Origin: Lachnospiraceae bacterium AC3007
GTDB taxonomy: Bacteria > Bacillota > Clostridia > Lachnospirales > Lachnospiraceae
DNA: 64,000 bases
NCBI GenBank assembly: GCA_000621405.1
Contig: JHYK01000004.1
Span: 124,001 to 188,000 of the forward strand
Direction of reading: 5' to 3'
The notes below the pieces were generated by a model. That model saw nothing but the letters and a program-made list of their open reading frames with translations, had not been told where the DNA came from and searched no databases. How positions within the stretch are numbered: position 1 is the stretch's first letter; each line of letters starts with the position of its first letter. The translations under genes were made by a program, and so were the position numbers. Positions 16,079 to 24,101 of this stretch are shown one piece after another.

Positions 16079-17668
16079 ATGGGAGCAAAAGAAGCGATAG
16101 AAGCGGGGAAGACGGCACTCGGGATAGAGTTCGGATCGACGAACATCAAGGCGGTGCTGATAGACGAAAAGTTTGAGGTGCTCGCATCGGGGAAGCACGG
16201 CTGGGAAAACAGGCTTGAGAACGGCATATGGACGTATTCTCTTGACGATATATGGGGCGGACTGCAGGACTGCTACTCCAATCTCCGCAAGGAAGTAGAG
16301 GAGAAGTACGGGGTCAACCTCACGACAGTGGGAGCCATCGGCTTTTCAGCGATGATGCACGGCTATATGGTCTTCAATGATAAGGACGAGCTCATGGTGC
16401 CCTTCCGCACCTGGAGGAACACCATCACCGGCGAGGCTGCGGACAAGCTGACAAAGCTTCTTGATTTCAATATACCTCAGAGATGGTCCATAGCTCACCT
16501 CTATCAGTCCATACTCAATAAGGAAGAGCATGTGAAGGACATCAAGGCGCTGCTCACTCTGTCGGAATACATCCACTGGCAGCTCTCCGGAGAAAAGGTA
16601 GCGGGCATAGGCGAAGCGTCCGGAATGTTCCCTATCGATTCCACGATCAACGATTACGATCAGGCCCGTCTCGACAAGTTTGACGGGGCTGTGGCTGAGT
16701 ACGGATTCCCCTGGAAGATAAGGGATATCCTTCCGAAGGTCCTTGTGGCGGGAGAAAATGCCGGAGTGCTCACGGAGGAAGGAGCAAAGAAGCTCGATGT
16801 CTCCGGCAACCTCAAGGCAGGGATACCCATGTGTCCTCCCGAAGGAGATGCGGGCACAGGCATGACAGCTACGAATTCCGTGGCAGTTCGTACAGGAAAT
16901 GTATCGGCAGGCACCAGCTGCTTTGCGATGATAGTACTTGAGAAGGCTCTGTCCAAGGTATATCAGGAGCTTGATATGGTCACGACCCCTACCGGCAAGC
17001 CCGTGGCCATGGCTCATGTAAATAACTGCACATCAGACCTTAACTACTGGGTCAATATTTTCAAGGAAGTACTGGACCTTACGGGAGCAAAGCAGCCCGA
17101 TGATCTCTATACGATGCTTTTTGACAAGGCTCTTACGGAGGACAGTGACTGCGGCGGCGTGCTCTCATATAATTATTTCTCCGGTGAGCCCGTGACAGGT
17201 ATGGAGGAAGGACGTCCCCTGCTCGTTCGTACACCCGATGCAAAGTTCGATCTTTCAAATCTCATGAGGTCCATCCTTTATTCGGCAATGGGTGCACTGA
17301 AGATCGGCATGGACATCCTTATCCGTGAGGAGCATGTGGAAGTAGACAAGATCACGGGGCACGGCGGATGGTTCAATTCCGGAGTGAGCGCTGCGAAGGT
17401 CATGGCGGCAGCACTTGATATTCCCGTCTCCACCATGGCAACTGCAGGAGAGGGTGGACCCTGGGGACAGGCCATACATGCGTCATACATGATCAATAAA
17501 GAAGCAGGAGAGACTCTCGATGACTTCCTTTCAAACAAGGTCTTTGCAGATTCCGAGACAGTAACGACTTCTCCGGATGCAAAGGATGTCGAGGGCTTTG
17601 ACAAGTGGCTTAAGGTATATAAAGCAGGACTTCCCATCGAACGCGCCGCGATCGATGCCATAAAGTAA
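16079..17668 (+). CDS. FGGY-family carbohydrate kinase (probable pentulose kinase)
   Basis: ATP-dependent phosphorylation of a ketose-type sugar in the cytoplasm. The 529-residue protein has the N-terminal phosphate-1 motif [15 protein letters not shown], a mid-protein [13 protein letters not shown] segment and the C-terminal GHGGWFNSG adenosine-site motif, all typical of the FGGY fold. The nearest characterised branches are L-ribulokinase and D-xylulokinase. AraD lies 19 kb away rather than beside it, so the substrate is not settled. I chose the ATG at 16079 after AAGGAGGAAAGG. The gene is monocistronic, bounded by a divergent promoter region and a 12-bp-stem terminator. Confidence 0.85.
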   Translation: MGAKEAIEAGKTALGIEFGSTNIKAVLIDEKFEVLASGKHGWENRLENGIWTYSLDDIWGGLQDCYSNLRKEVEEKYGVNLTTVGAIGFSAMMHGYMVFNDKDELMVPFRTWRNTITGEAADKLTKLLDFNIPQRWSIAHLYQSILNKEEHVKDIKALLTLSEYIHWQLSGEKVAGIGEASGMFPIDSTINDYDQARLDKFDGAVAEYGFPWKIRDILPKVLVAGENAGVLTEEGAKKLDVSGNLKAGIPMCPPEGDAGTGMTATNSVAVRTGNVSAGTSCFAMIVLEKALSKVYQELDMVTTPTGKPVAMAHVNNCTSDLNYWVNIFKEVLDLTGAKQPDDLYTMLFDKALTEDSDCGGVLSYNYFSGEPVTGMEEGRPLLVRTPDAKFDLSNLMRSILYSAMGALKIGMDILIREEHVEVDKITGHGGWFNSGVSAAKVMAAALDIPVSTMATAGEGGPWGQAIHASYMINKEAGETLDDFLSNKVFADSETVTTSPDAKDVEGFDKWLKVYKAGLPIERAAIDAIK

Positions 17669-17692
17669 ACGAAAAACAACTGAGCATGATAT

Positions 17693-17739
17693 AAAGGGAT
17701 AAGATGGGCGAAGGCCGTCTTATCCCTTTGGTTTTAGTT
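17693..17739 (+). terminator. Rho-independent terminator of the FGGY kinase
   Basis: A perfect 12-bp stem: AAAGGGATAAGA (17693-17704) with TCTTATCCCTTT (17718-17729), then GGTTTTAGTT. An in-frame ATG for the next gene at 17704 falls within this stem, which argues against that start. Confidence 0.88.
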
Positions 17740-17765
17740 AATGTATTCCCTGTTTCATCCGATAT
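17739..17765 (+). promoter_or_regulatory. Sigma-D (sigma-28) type flagellar promoter
   Basis: TAAT at 17739-17742, 15 bases, then TCCGATAT at 17758-17765, against the sigma-D pattern TAAA-N15-GCCGATAT: three of four and seven of eight matches with ideal spacing. It drives the DUF6240-flagellin-FliS unit. The predicted transcript start falls at or next to the ATG at 17773. Confidence 0.7.
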
Positions 17766-17772
17766 AACTATC

Positions 17773-20634
17773 ATGAGAATAGATTTCAATCAGCTGCAGC
17801 ATAAGCATATCGAGGATCCGGCGGAATCGGCAGCGCCCCTTAAGAGCGGATCCTCTAAAGTCGCGTCCAAAACAGGAGATGTATTTTCCTTCAATGCGGA
17901 CGGGATATCATTCGGACATTCGGAAGACAATTTCTTTTCAAATGACAGGAACCGGAAAAAGAGCATAGCGGAACAGGCAGCCGGAGCAGACGTAAAAGGA
18001 GTCGAAGCCCAGATGCAGCAGATGCTCGTCGTGGCTCAGACCATGTCCCCGGCAGATGCAAAGAAGCTTGCAGACGAGGGCTATGACATGGGTTCGCTCG
18101 ATCCCGAAGACGCAGTCAATTCCCTTGACAGGATCAAGATCAAACTTGCCGAGGCAGGGGTGAATGTAGCAGGCTACACTGATACGGTTTCCGCAGACAA
18201 GGTTGCGTCAGTAACCGGAAGAACCGTGGATTCGGGCACTCTTGCATCTGAAGCGGCTCTCTACGACGGCGCATCCTTCCCTGAAGAAGCTTATTTTTCT
18301 GCGGAGACGACCGATACGGAGATCGCGGAGACACTCATGTCATATGATCTTCCGGCATCAAACGACAACGTTGCATCCGTGAGAGAAGCGATCAATATGA
18401 CTTCGGAGCTTAAGGATATCACCGATAATACGAGGATGTTCCTTGTGTCGGAAGGTCTTGAGCCGACTGTTGCCAATGTATTCAGAGCGGAATTCTCAAG
18501 CGGAAGGATGAACTCCTCGGGAAATGCCAGATATCTGTCTGATGACATGGGATATGTCAGCAGATATTCGGATGACACAAAAACCGGTCCCGAAGGACAG
18601 ACTGCGGATGAGGGACTCAGCCGTCAGATCGGGGATATCATAGAAAAAGCCGGATATGAGGATGCGCCCGGTATCAGGAATGATGCAGAGAAGCTCATCG
18701 AAGCAGGGATGCCGCTGACTCCTGAGAGCCTCAGGATATATGAGGATTCCGGGATGATAAATATCCGTCCTCTCAAAAAAGAGGTAATGGATTCTATAGC
18801 GGAAGGGAGACCTGCAAAGGATGCCTATCTTATCTCTGATTACAGGATGATAAAGGCCGAGCGGATAGTAAAGGAAGCAGCGCTTTCCATGACTACAGAG
18901 GTCAACCGTAAGAATCTCGATAAGGACCTTACCATAGATACCGGATATCTGGAGAAGGACGTGGAGTCCTTAAAGAGCAGGGAGCGTGAAGCGTATGACT
19001 TGCTGGAAGCAACTCTTTCCGTAAGGGACGAGATAAGAAAAGCTCCAGCAGAGCTGATAGCTGACAGGGATATCCTGGATGTCTTCGACAGCATGAGAAC
19101 AGTATCCGATATTGCATCCGGTACCCTGCCCGATCTTAATGCCGTGCACGAGAAGGCGGCATCTCTTTCCGCCAGGTATGCTCAGATGAGCGGGACATAT
19201 GAGGCTGTCGGGACCGAGGTGCGGACAGACCTTGGCGACAGCATCAAAAAGGCTTTTGATAATACCGACTTCGGGCAGATACTTGAGGGTCTTGGAGCCG
19301 ATAAGACAGATATGAACGAGCGCGCCGTCCGCATCATCTCTTATTCACATATGGAGCTTACGGCGGATAATCTTACACGCATAAGAGAAGCGGATGAGAG
19401 CCTGAATTCGGTGCTCGACAAGCTTACACCGGGAAGAGTCCTGCGCCTCATAAGAGATAACGTTAATCCTCTTCAGACAGACCTTAAGACGCTCGAGACA
19501 AGACTTGAAGGATACGAGGACGAAGAGCAGAGGCCGGTGGAAGACTTTGCGAGATTCCTTGTGTCAGAGAGCAGGAAGGGTCAGGTCACGGAAGAAGAAG
19601 CGACCTCCTACATCGGTATCTACCGCCTCATCAATGCGATCAACACAGGAGACCACAGGGCAGTCGGAACACTCGTCGCCAGCGGGGCGGAGCTCAGTTT
19701 TTCAAATCTTCTCTCTGCGGTCCGTACGGGAAAGAAGTCGCATGTGGATCAGTATGCCGAAGGTCATTTTGAAGGCTTTGACAGGCCTTTTACGGATGGA
19801 AGAGAGCGCATCGACCAGATGATAAGAGCTGCATTCGATCCGTCAGCCAATGAAGAAGAAAGCCGCGCCGAAGAGGATGCGAGAAAATTCGCCGAGGCAG
19901 CGAAGGCAGAAGCCGAGCTTTTCAGGGCACTTGAGGAAGCCTCAATACCCAGGAGCGCTGACAATATCGAGGCATACAGGCAGCTCATGTCAGGCGGCAA
20001 TGCATTTGCGCGCGAACTGTTTGGCAATGCATCAGACAGGGCAAAGGACAGGATGAAAGAGACCAGGTCAAAGGTGAGGGAAGCTCTTTCTTCCGGTGAC
20101 GCGGAAAAGATCAAAGAATCCTATGATGAGATGGTCAAGGCCGAACTCATAGGGGCATTTGAGGGAGAGACGCTTGATATCAGGGGCCTTCAGGCAAAAG
20201 ATAAAGTCCTGTCGATAAAAAGAGCGCTCTCTGACGCAGATGAGTATCATATCCCCGTCGAGTTCGGCGGAGAACTTATTAATATAAATCTGCGATTAAG
20301 GCATGGCGAAAAACGAAATTCTGTCGATATATATTTTGAGACCGAAGATTTCGGTTCTGTCCACGCTTCGCTCCGGGTGACGGACGGGATCCGGGGAGCG
20401 ATAGAAAGCGAACGGACAGCAGGCAATGAATACATGAGAGAAAGGCTCGATGCGATAAATGAGGCAGCGGCCGGGATCTCAGGCATGACATCATATCTAA
20501 AAGTCGGGAATACGGAAGTTTCCGATTTCAGTGTTTCCCAGGATGAAACACCGGGCGCCATGGATGGCAGTAACACGGATAATGCTATGCTTTACCGCAT
20601 GGCAAAGGCAGTATTGGATTCGATGCTGTCTTAA
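17773..20634 (+). CDS. Large flagellar-locus protein (DUF6240-like)
   Basis: A 953-residue, acidic, helix-rich protein of unknown function that resembles the DUF6240 family found beside flagellin genes in Lachnospiraceae. No signal peptide or membrane helix is visible. The sequence alternates helical repeats that carry recurring phrases such as 'eagmpltpeslriye', 'mfLVSEGLEPTVANVF' and 'ASGAELSFSNLLSAV', suggesting repeated helical hairpins along its length. I chose the ATG at 17773 because the longer form would start inside a terminator stem. No ribosome site precedes it, and the sigma-D promoter puts the transcript 5' end almost on the ATG. It is followed after 24 bases by flagellin. A role in filament assembly or export is inferred from context only. 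Confidence 0.72.
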   Translation: MRIDFNQLQHKHIEDPAESAAPLKSGSSKVASKTGDVFSFNADGISFGHSEDNFFSNDRNRKKSIAEQAAGADVKGVEAQMQQMLVVAQTMSPADAKKLADEGYDMGSLDPEDAVNSLDRIKIKLAEAGVNVAGYTDTVSADKVASVTGRTVDSGTLASEAALYDGASFPEEAYFSAETTDTEIAETLMSYDLPASNDNVASVREAINMTSELKDITDNTRMFLVSEGLEPTVANVFRAEFSSGRMNSSGNARYLSDDMGYVSRYSDDTKTGPEGQTADEGLSRQIGDIIEKAGYEDAPGIRNDAEKLIEAGMPLTPESLRIYEDSGMINIRPLKKEVMDSIAEGRPAKDAYLISDYRMIKAERIVKEAALSMTTEVNRKNLDKDLTIDTGYLEKDVESLKSREREAYDLLEATLSVRDEIRKAPAELIADRDILDVFDSMRTVSDIASGTLPDLNAVHEKAASLSARYAQMSGTYEAVGTEVRTDLGDSIKKAFDNTDFGQILEGLGADKTDMNERAVRIISYSHMELTADNLTRIREADESLNSVLDKLTPGRVLRLIRDNVNPLQTDLKTLETRLEGYEDEEQRPVEDFARFLVSESRKGQVTEEEATSYIGIYRLINAINTGDHRAVGTLVASGAELSFSNLLSAVRTGKKSHVDQYAEGHFEGFDRPFTDGRERIDQMIRAAFDPSANEEESRAEEDARKFAEAAKAEAELFRALEEASIPRSADNIEAYRQLMSGGNAFARELFGNASDRAKDRMKETRSKVREALSSGDAEKIKESYDEMVKAELIGAFEGETLDIRGLQAKDKVLSIKRALSDADEYHIPVEFGGELININLRLRHGEKRNSVDIYFETEDFGSVHASLRVTDGIRGAIESERTAGNEYMRERLDAINEAAAGISGMTSYLKVGNTEVSDFSVSQDETPGAMDGSNTDNAMLYRMAKAVLDSMLS

Positions 20635-20658
20635 CTACGGGTTCAGGAGGAGCTATCC

Positions 20659-21837
20659 ATGAAGATCAACAGTAACATCACGGCTTATCTTACTAATAAT
20701 GCGTATGCCCAGAGCGAGATGAAGCTTGCCAATTCCACGGCGAAGCTGTCCAGCGGGTTCAAACTCAACAAATCAGGGGATGATCCGGCTAACTACGCCA
20801 TAGCGGCAAAGATGCGCTCAATGATAAAGGGCCTTGAGAAGGTAAAGGTCAATACCACCACTGGCATATCCGTCATACAGACCGCAGAGGCAGCCATGGT
20901 CGAGACTCAGTCCATGGTCCAGAGGATGAACGAGCTTGCGATCAAGAGCTCGAACGGCACGCTCTCAAGCTCCGACCGCACAACGCTTCAGGATGAGCTG
21001 AACCAGCTCTTAAAGGAGATAGACAGGATCGCCGAGTCTACGGAGTTCAACGGCACGAAGCTTCTGGACGGGACCATGCAGAATAAAGGCTACACTAACA
21101 AAACGGCCATTTCCGTGATGGACTATACCGAGGAGACGGTCGGCGGCAAATATCTCGTCAAACTTACAAAAGATGATGACGGCAATTATTCCATAGATGA
21201 TGTTACGGGCGGTACTACGGATCCCGCTGCGCAGGCACTCTACGACAAGGGCTACAAAAAGGCCTCTGATCTTTTCGGGACAGTGGATCCCACGAGACTT
21301 CGCATCATATCGGATACAGTACCTCATGACGACGGATCGTTCACGGACTATGTCACCATAAAAGGACTCGACGGAGTGGATCTCAGGCTGAAGACCGAGA
21401 ACGGAGAGACGGATAACAAGCTGGAACTGGACCTTACCGGACTCGGAGCCATGAGACTTCAGGTAGGTACCGAAGAAGGAGAGGTCATAAATGCTTCCTT
21501 CCCGACCATGACAGTCGAGGCAATGGGCCTTGCAGGAATAGATCTCAGTTCGGAGGAGAGCTCGCACAAAGCCATAGATCTTGTGAACGATGCTCTTAAC
21601 TACGTCAACAGCGCCCGCTCCAGACTCGGAGCTTATCAGAACCGTTTGGAGAACACATCGGCCTTCATCGACACATACAATGAGGACATCACTACTTCGC
21701 TGTCACGTATACAGGATACGGATATGGCAGAGGAGATGATAGAATTCACCAACAAGCAGATCCTGACTCAGGCTGGGATAAGCATGCTCTCGCAGGCGAA
21801 CGAAGCTCCTCAGCAGGCTCTGCAGCTGCTGCAGTAG
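20659..21837 (+). CDS. hag: Flagellin
   Basis: The structural subunit of the flagellar filament, exported through the flagellar type III apparatus. The 392-residue protein has the conserved N-terminal D0/D1 helices (INSNITAYLTNNAYAQSE, LSSGFKLNKSGDDPANYAIA) and the C-terminal D1/D0 pair (SLSRIQDTDMAEEM, ending QQALQLLQ). The middle, about 140-300, is the variable surface domain. The start has an AGGAGGAGCTATCC site. It lies between the DUF6240-like gene and fliS, and its transcript probably begins at the sigma-D promoter at 17739. Confidence 0.97.
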   Translation: MKINSNITAYLTNNAYAQSEMKLANSTAKLSSGFKLNKSGDDPANYAIAAKMRSMIKGLEKVKVNTTTGISVIQTAEAAMVETQSMVQRMNELAIKSSNGTLSSSDRTTLQDELNQLLKEIDRIAESTEFNGTKLLDGTMQNKGYTNKTAISVMDYTEETVGGKYLVKLTKDDDGNYSIDDVTGGTTDPAAQALYDKGYKKASDLFGTVDPTRLRIISDTVPHDDGSFTDYVTIKGLDGVDLRLKTENGETDNKLELDLTGLGAMRLQVGTEEGEVINASFPTMTVEAMGLAGIDLSSEESSHKAIDLVNDALNYVNSARSRLGAYQNRLENTSAFIDTYNEDITTSLSRIQDTDMAEEMIEFTNKQILTQAGISMLSQANEAPQQALQLLQ

Positions 21838-21872
21838 GAAGCGAATGACCGAAGCCTGAAAGGAGGCACGCC

Positions 21873-22325
21873 ATGACATCCGAGAAGAAGCAGGAATACA
21901 CGAGAAGGATAATCGAAGCAAACCCCACGGGCGTCATAGCCATCACATACGAGATAGCGCGCGGATACTATGCGGACGCGATAACGGCATTCAGGGCCGG
22001 AGACAGGGATACCTACAGACTGGAGATCACGCGGGGCAATAAATGCATAGAACACCTGATCATGGCGCTTGATCCGAAATATACTATTTCTATTTATCTC
22101 ATGAGGATATATAATTATATCCTTGAATGCACCAGAAAGGCTTCCTTTACGTATGACACGGAGGAGCTTAAGGAGCCGATGGATATCCTGGCAAGGATAG
22201 GAGGATCTTTTGAAGAGATCGCTCCTCAGGATAAGCGGCCGGCAGGTGTAGAGGGCGGCGCAGAGGTATACGACGGTCTTACGTATAATGCGAAGGGGCT
22301 GACGAATACCACGGTCAGGAGATAG
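21873..22325 (+). CDS. fliS: FliS-like flagellin chaperone
   Basis: A 150-residue cytoplasmic helical-bundle protein that would bind the C-terminal D0 helix of flagellin and prevent its early polymerisation. Family traits are the segment ITYEIARGYYADAITAF, the basic helix around RGNKCIEHLIMALDPKY, and the following LMRIYNYILECTRKAS helix. It is somewhat longer than typical FliS (about 125-130) because of a C-terminal tail. It sits 35 bases after flagellin, the expected partner. FliS family members diverge strongly, so motif support is moderate, but the position is strong. Confidence 0.85.
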   Translation: MTSEKKQEYTRRIIEANPTGVIAITYEIARGYYADAITAFRAGDRDTYRLEITRGNKCIEHLIMALDPKYTISIYLMRIYNYILECTRKASFTYDTEELKEPMDILARIGGSFEEIAPQDKRPAGVEGGAEVYDGLTYNAKGLTNTTVRR

Positions 22326-22361
22326 TACACAGTTTTTGGGTATATATAATAAATTTTTCAT

Positions 22362-22390
22362 GGCCGGACAGCAGTGTCCGGCCGGGTGTT
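22362..22390 (+). terminator. Hairpin between fliS and trpS
   Basis: GGCCGGACA (22362-22370), GCAG loop side, and TGTCCGGCC (22375-22383) form a perfect 9-bp stem, followed by GGGTGTTTTAC. The T-run is imperfect. It probably ends the flagellar unit; a TATAAT at 22345-22350 upstream means it could instead be a leader hairpin of trpS. Confidence 0.65.
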
Positions 22391-22406
22391 TTACATGGAG
22401 GATATC

Positions 22407-23408
22407 ATGGAAGAGACAAAAAAGCGCATGCTTTCCGGCATACAGCCAAGCGGGGATCTGCATCTGGGGAATTACCTCGGAGCGATAAAGAACTGGGCTG
22501 ACCGGGTGGATGAATATGAATGCTATTATTTTATGGCAGACATGCATACCATTACCGTTCGACAGGAGCCGGCGGAGCTTAGGCGGAGGTCCTTAGAGCA
22601 GCTTGCCCAGTATATCGCATGCGGCCTTGACCCCGAAAAGAATGTGCTTTTTCTTCAGTCTCATGTTCCGGCCCATGCCCAGCTGGGATGGGTATTGAAC
22701 TGCTATACCATGTACGGTGAACTGTCCAGGATGACTCAGTTCAAGGATAAGTCAGCAAAGCATAAGGACAATATCAATGCGGGCCTTTTTACCTATCCGG
22801 TGCTCATGGCTGCGGACATACTTCTCTATCAGCCGGATTACGTGCCTGTAGGCGATGATCAGAAGCAGCATGTGGAGCTGACCCGTGATATAGCCCAGCG
22901 ATTTAACAGCATATACGGGGACGTCTTCACTGTACCCGAGCCTTTCATATCCAAGGCGGGCGCAAGGATATACTCCCTCACTGCTCCGGGCGACAAGATG
23001 TCCAAGTCCGACCCGAACGGCTGTGTCTTTATCATGGATGATGAAGATACCGTCATCAGGAAATTCAAACGTGCAGTGACCGACAGCGATACGGAGAACC
23101 CCGTAAGATATGACAGAGAGAATAAGCCGGGAGTTGCCAATCTTATGAACATATACTCCACTCTGACCGGGAAGGGCTATGAGGAGATCGAGAAGGAATT
23201 TGCAGGAAAGGGATACGGTGTGTTCAAGCCCGCAGTGGCAGAGACAGTAGCATCGGCCCTTCGTCCCATACGCGAGGAGGCCGCAAGGCTGATAAAGGAT
23301 AAGGCCTATCTCGATGGCGTATATAAAGACGGAGCAGAGCGCGCGTCGTATATCGCAAATAAAACTTTGAGAAAAGTATACAAGAAAGTGGGGTTTTATC
23401 AGGGCTGA
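22407..23408 (+). CDS. trpS: Tryptophanyl-tRNA synthetase
   Basis: Charges tRNA-Trp with tryptophan. The 333-residue class I synthetase carries the HIGH-type motif SGDLHLGNY near the N terminus, the tryptophan-site region VGDDQKQHVELTRDIAQRFN, and KMSKS in GDKMSKSDPNG. I prefer the ATG at 22407, which has GGAGG five bases upstream; an in-frame ATG at 22395 lies inside that ribosome site. No T-box leader is present upstream, although many Firmicutes trpS genes have one. It sits between two sigma-D-controlled units but has no motility link of its own. Confidence 0.95.
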   Translation: MEETKKRMLSGIQPSGDLHLGNYLGAIKNWADRVDEYECYYFMADMHTITVRQEPAELRRRSLEQLAQYIACGLDPEKNVLFLQSHVPAHAQLGWVLNCYTMYGELSRMTQFKDKSAKHKDNINAGLFTYPVLMAADILLYQPDYVPVGDDQKQHVELTRDIAQRFNSIYGDVFTVPEPFISKAGARIYSLTAPGDKMSKSDPNGCVFIMDDEDTVIRKFKRAVTDSDTENPVRYDRENKPGVANLMNIYSTLTGKGYEEIEKEFAGKGYGVFKPAVAETVASALRPIREEAARLIKDKAYLDGVYKDGAERASYIANKTLRKVYKKVGFYQG

Positions 23409-23409
23409 A

Positions 23410-23423
23410 CCACTATATAGTGG
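23410..23423. repeat. 14-bp perfect palindrome after trpS
   Basis: The 14-base sequence CCACTATATAGTGG directly after the trpS stop is fully self-complementary. It lacks a T-run. It may be a weak transcript end or a binding site. Confidence 0.5.
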
Positions 23424-23464
23424 GGAATTGTATATTGTACACAAAAAAATACAACCGTGAGGGT

Positions 23465-23490
23465 TAGAATATCGGCATATATGACGATAT
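23465..23490 (+). promoter_or_regulatory. Probable sigma-D type promoter of the 141-residue orphan
   Basis: TAGA at 23465-23468, 14 bases, then GACGATAT at 23483-23490 (seven of eight to GCCGATAT). An overlapping TATAAT at 23488-23493 with TTAGAA 18 bases upstream would fit a sigma-70 promoter instead. The leader to the ATG at 23555 is about 58 bases. Confidence 0.5.
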
Positions 23491-23554
23491 AATATGTGAA
23501 ACTGATCCGTGTACAGGACATTTCATGCACAGTTGAGGAAAGGAGGACTTGAAT

Positions 23555-23980
23555 ATGAGCTTACGTATCAGCGGCAATATCTCTTCGCTGTACAACACGT
23601 CAAGGATCGGCCAGACGCAGGACATAGACAGGACCTCCAGAGTTGAGCAGCAGTCGCCTGTATCTGCGGATCTTAAGGATGGCCGCAGCAACGGCAGCCA
23701 GTATGTATCGCAGGAGCATGGCGGTGTCGTACAGACAAGAGTATCTGACGCCAATGCCTTCAAGAAGACTCAGCTCGACACCAGCAGAGAGAAGATAGAG
23801 AGCATGGCGGAGAAGCTCTATGACAAGCTTCCCGAAATATTCGCCGACATGAGGAAGATTCCGGACGGAACAGAAGACAGGCAGGCAGCTTCCCGCGTAT
23901 CCGTCAACGAGAGGAATGTGGCCGCTGTTGCCGACAAGCAGGCTGAGCTGCAGGATCAGATGATGAACTTCTCCCTGTAA
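23555..23980 (+). CDS. Hypothetical protein, possible motility-regulon member
   Basis: A 141-residue soluble protein that I do not recognise. The N-terminal third is Ser/Gln/Asn-rich and looks disordered, opening with LRISGNISSLYNTSRIG, which loosely recalls the openings of the flagellin and the DUF6240 protein nearby. Residues about 80-141 are predicted helical (EKIESMAEKLYDKLPEIF; AAVADKQAELQDQM). There is no signal peptide or membrane helix. I chose the ATG at 23555, eight bases after AGGAGG; a TTG at 23549 is too close to it. A sigma-D-like -10 upstream and a strong terminator downstream mark it as a single-gene unit, possibly a flagellar secreted or regulatory factor. Confidence 0.72.
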   Translation: MSLRISGNISSLYNTSRIGQTQDIDRTSRVEQQSPVSADLKDGRSNGSQYVSQEHGGVVQTRVSDANAFKKTQLDTSREKIESMAEKLYDKLPEIFADMRKIPDGTEDRQAASRVSVNERNVAAVADKQAELQDQMMNFSL

Positions 23981-24006
23981 AGACAGGACATAATGATAAG
24001 ATCAGG

Positions 24007-24031
24007 CCCGCGCCTTACGGCGCGGGTTTTT
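24007..24031 (+). terminator. Rho-independent terminator
   Basis: CCCGCGCC (24007-24014), TTAC loop, GGCGCGGG (24019-24026), then five T. It ends the 141-residue gene. Confidence 0.92.
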
Positions 24032-24033
24032 CT

Positions 24034-24062
24034 TTGCCGAAGACACCCGACTATGATACAAT
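24034..24062 (+). promoter_or_regulatory. metG promoter
   Basis: TTGCCG at 24034-24039, a 17-base spacer, and TACAAT at 24057-24062 with TG at 24054-24055 (extended -10). It is about 40 bases upstream of metG and immediately after the terminator. Confidence 0.7.
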
Positions 24063-24101
24063 TAAGCATTAAGATTCTGATTCATGGAGGTAGGAAATAA
24101 C

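Noticed and set aside
17704-17772. Upstream start (ATG 17704) for the DUF6240-like gene
   Set aside because: This start lies inside a 12-bp terminator stem and upstream of the sigma-D promoter, so it would not be in the main transcript.
22326-22406. T-box leader of trpS
   Set aside because: The gap is 81 bases and lacks the T-box sequence and specifier hairpin; only a simple 9-bp hairpin is present.
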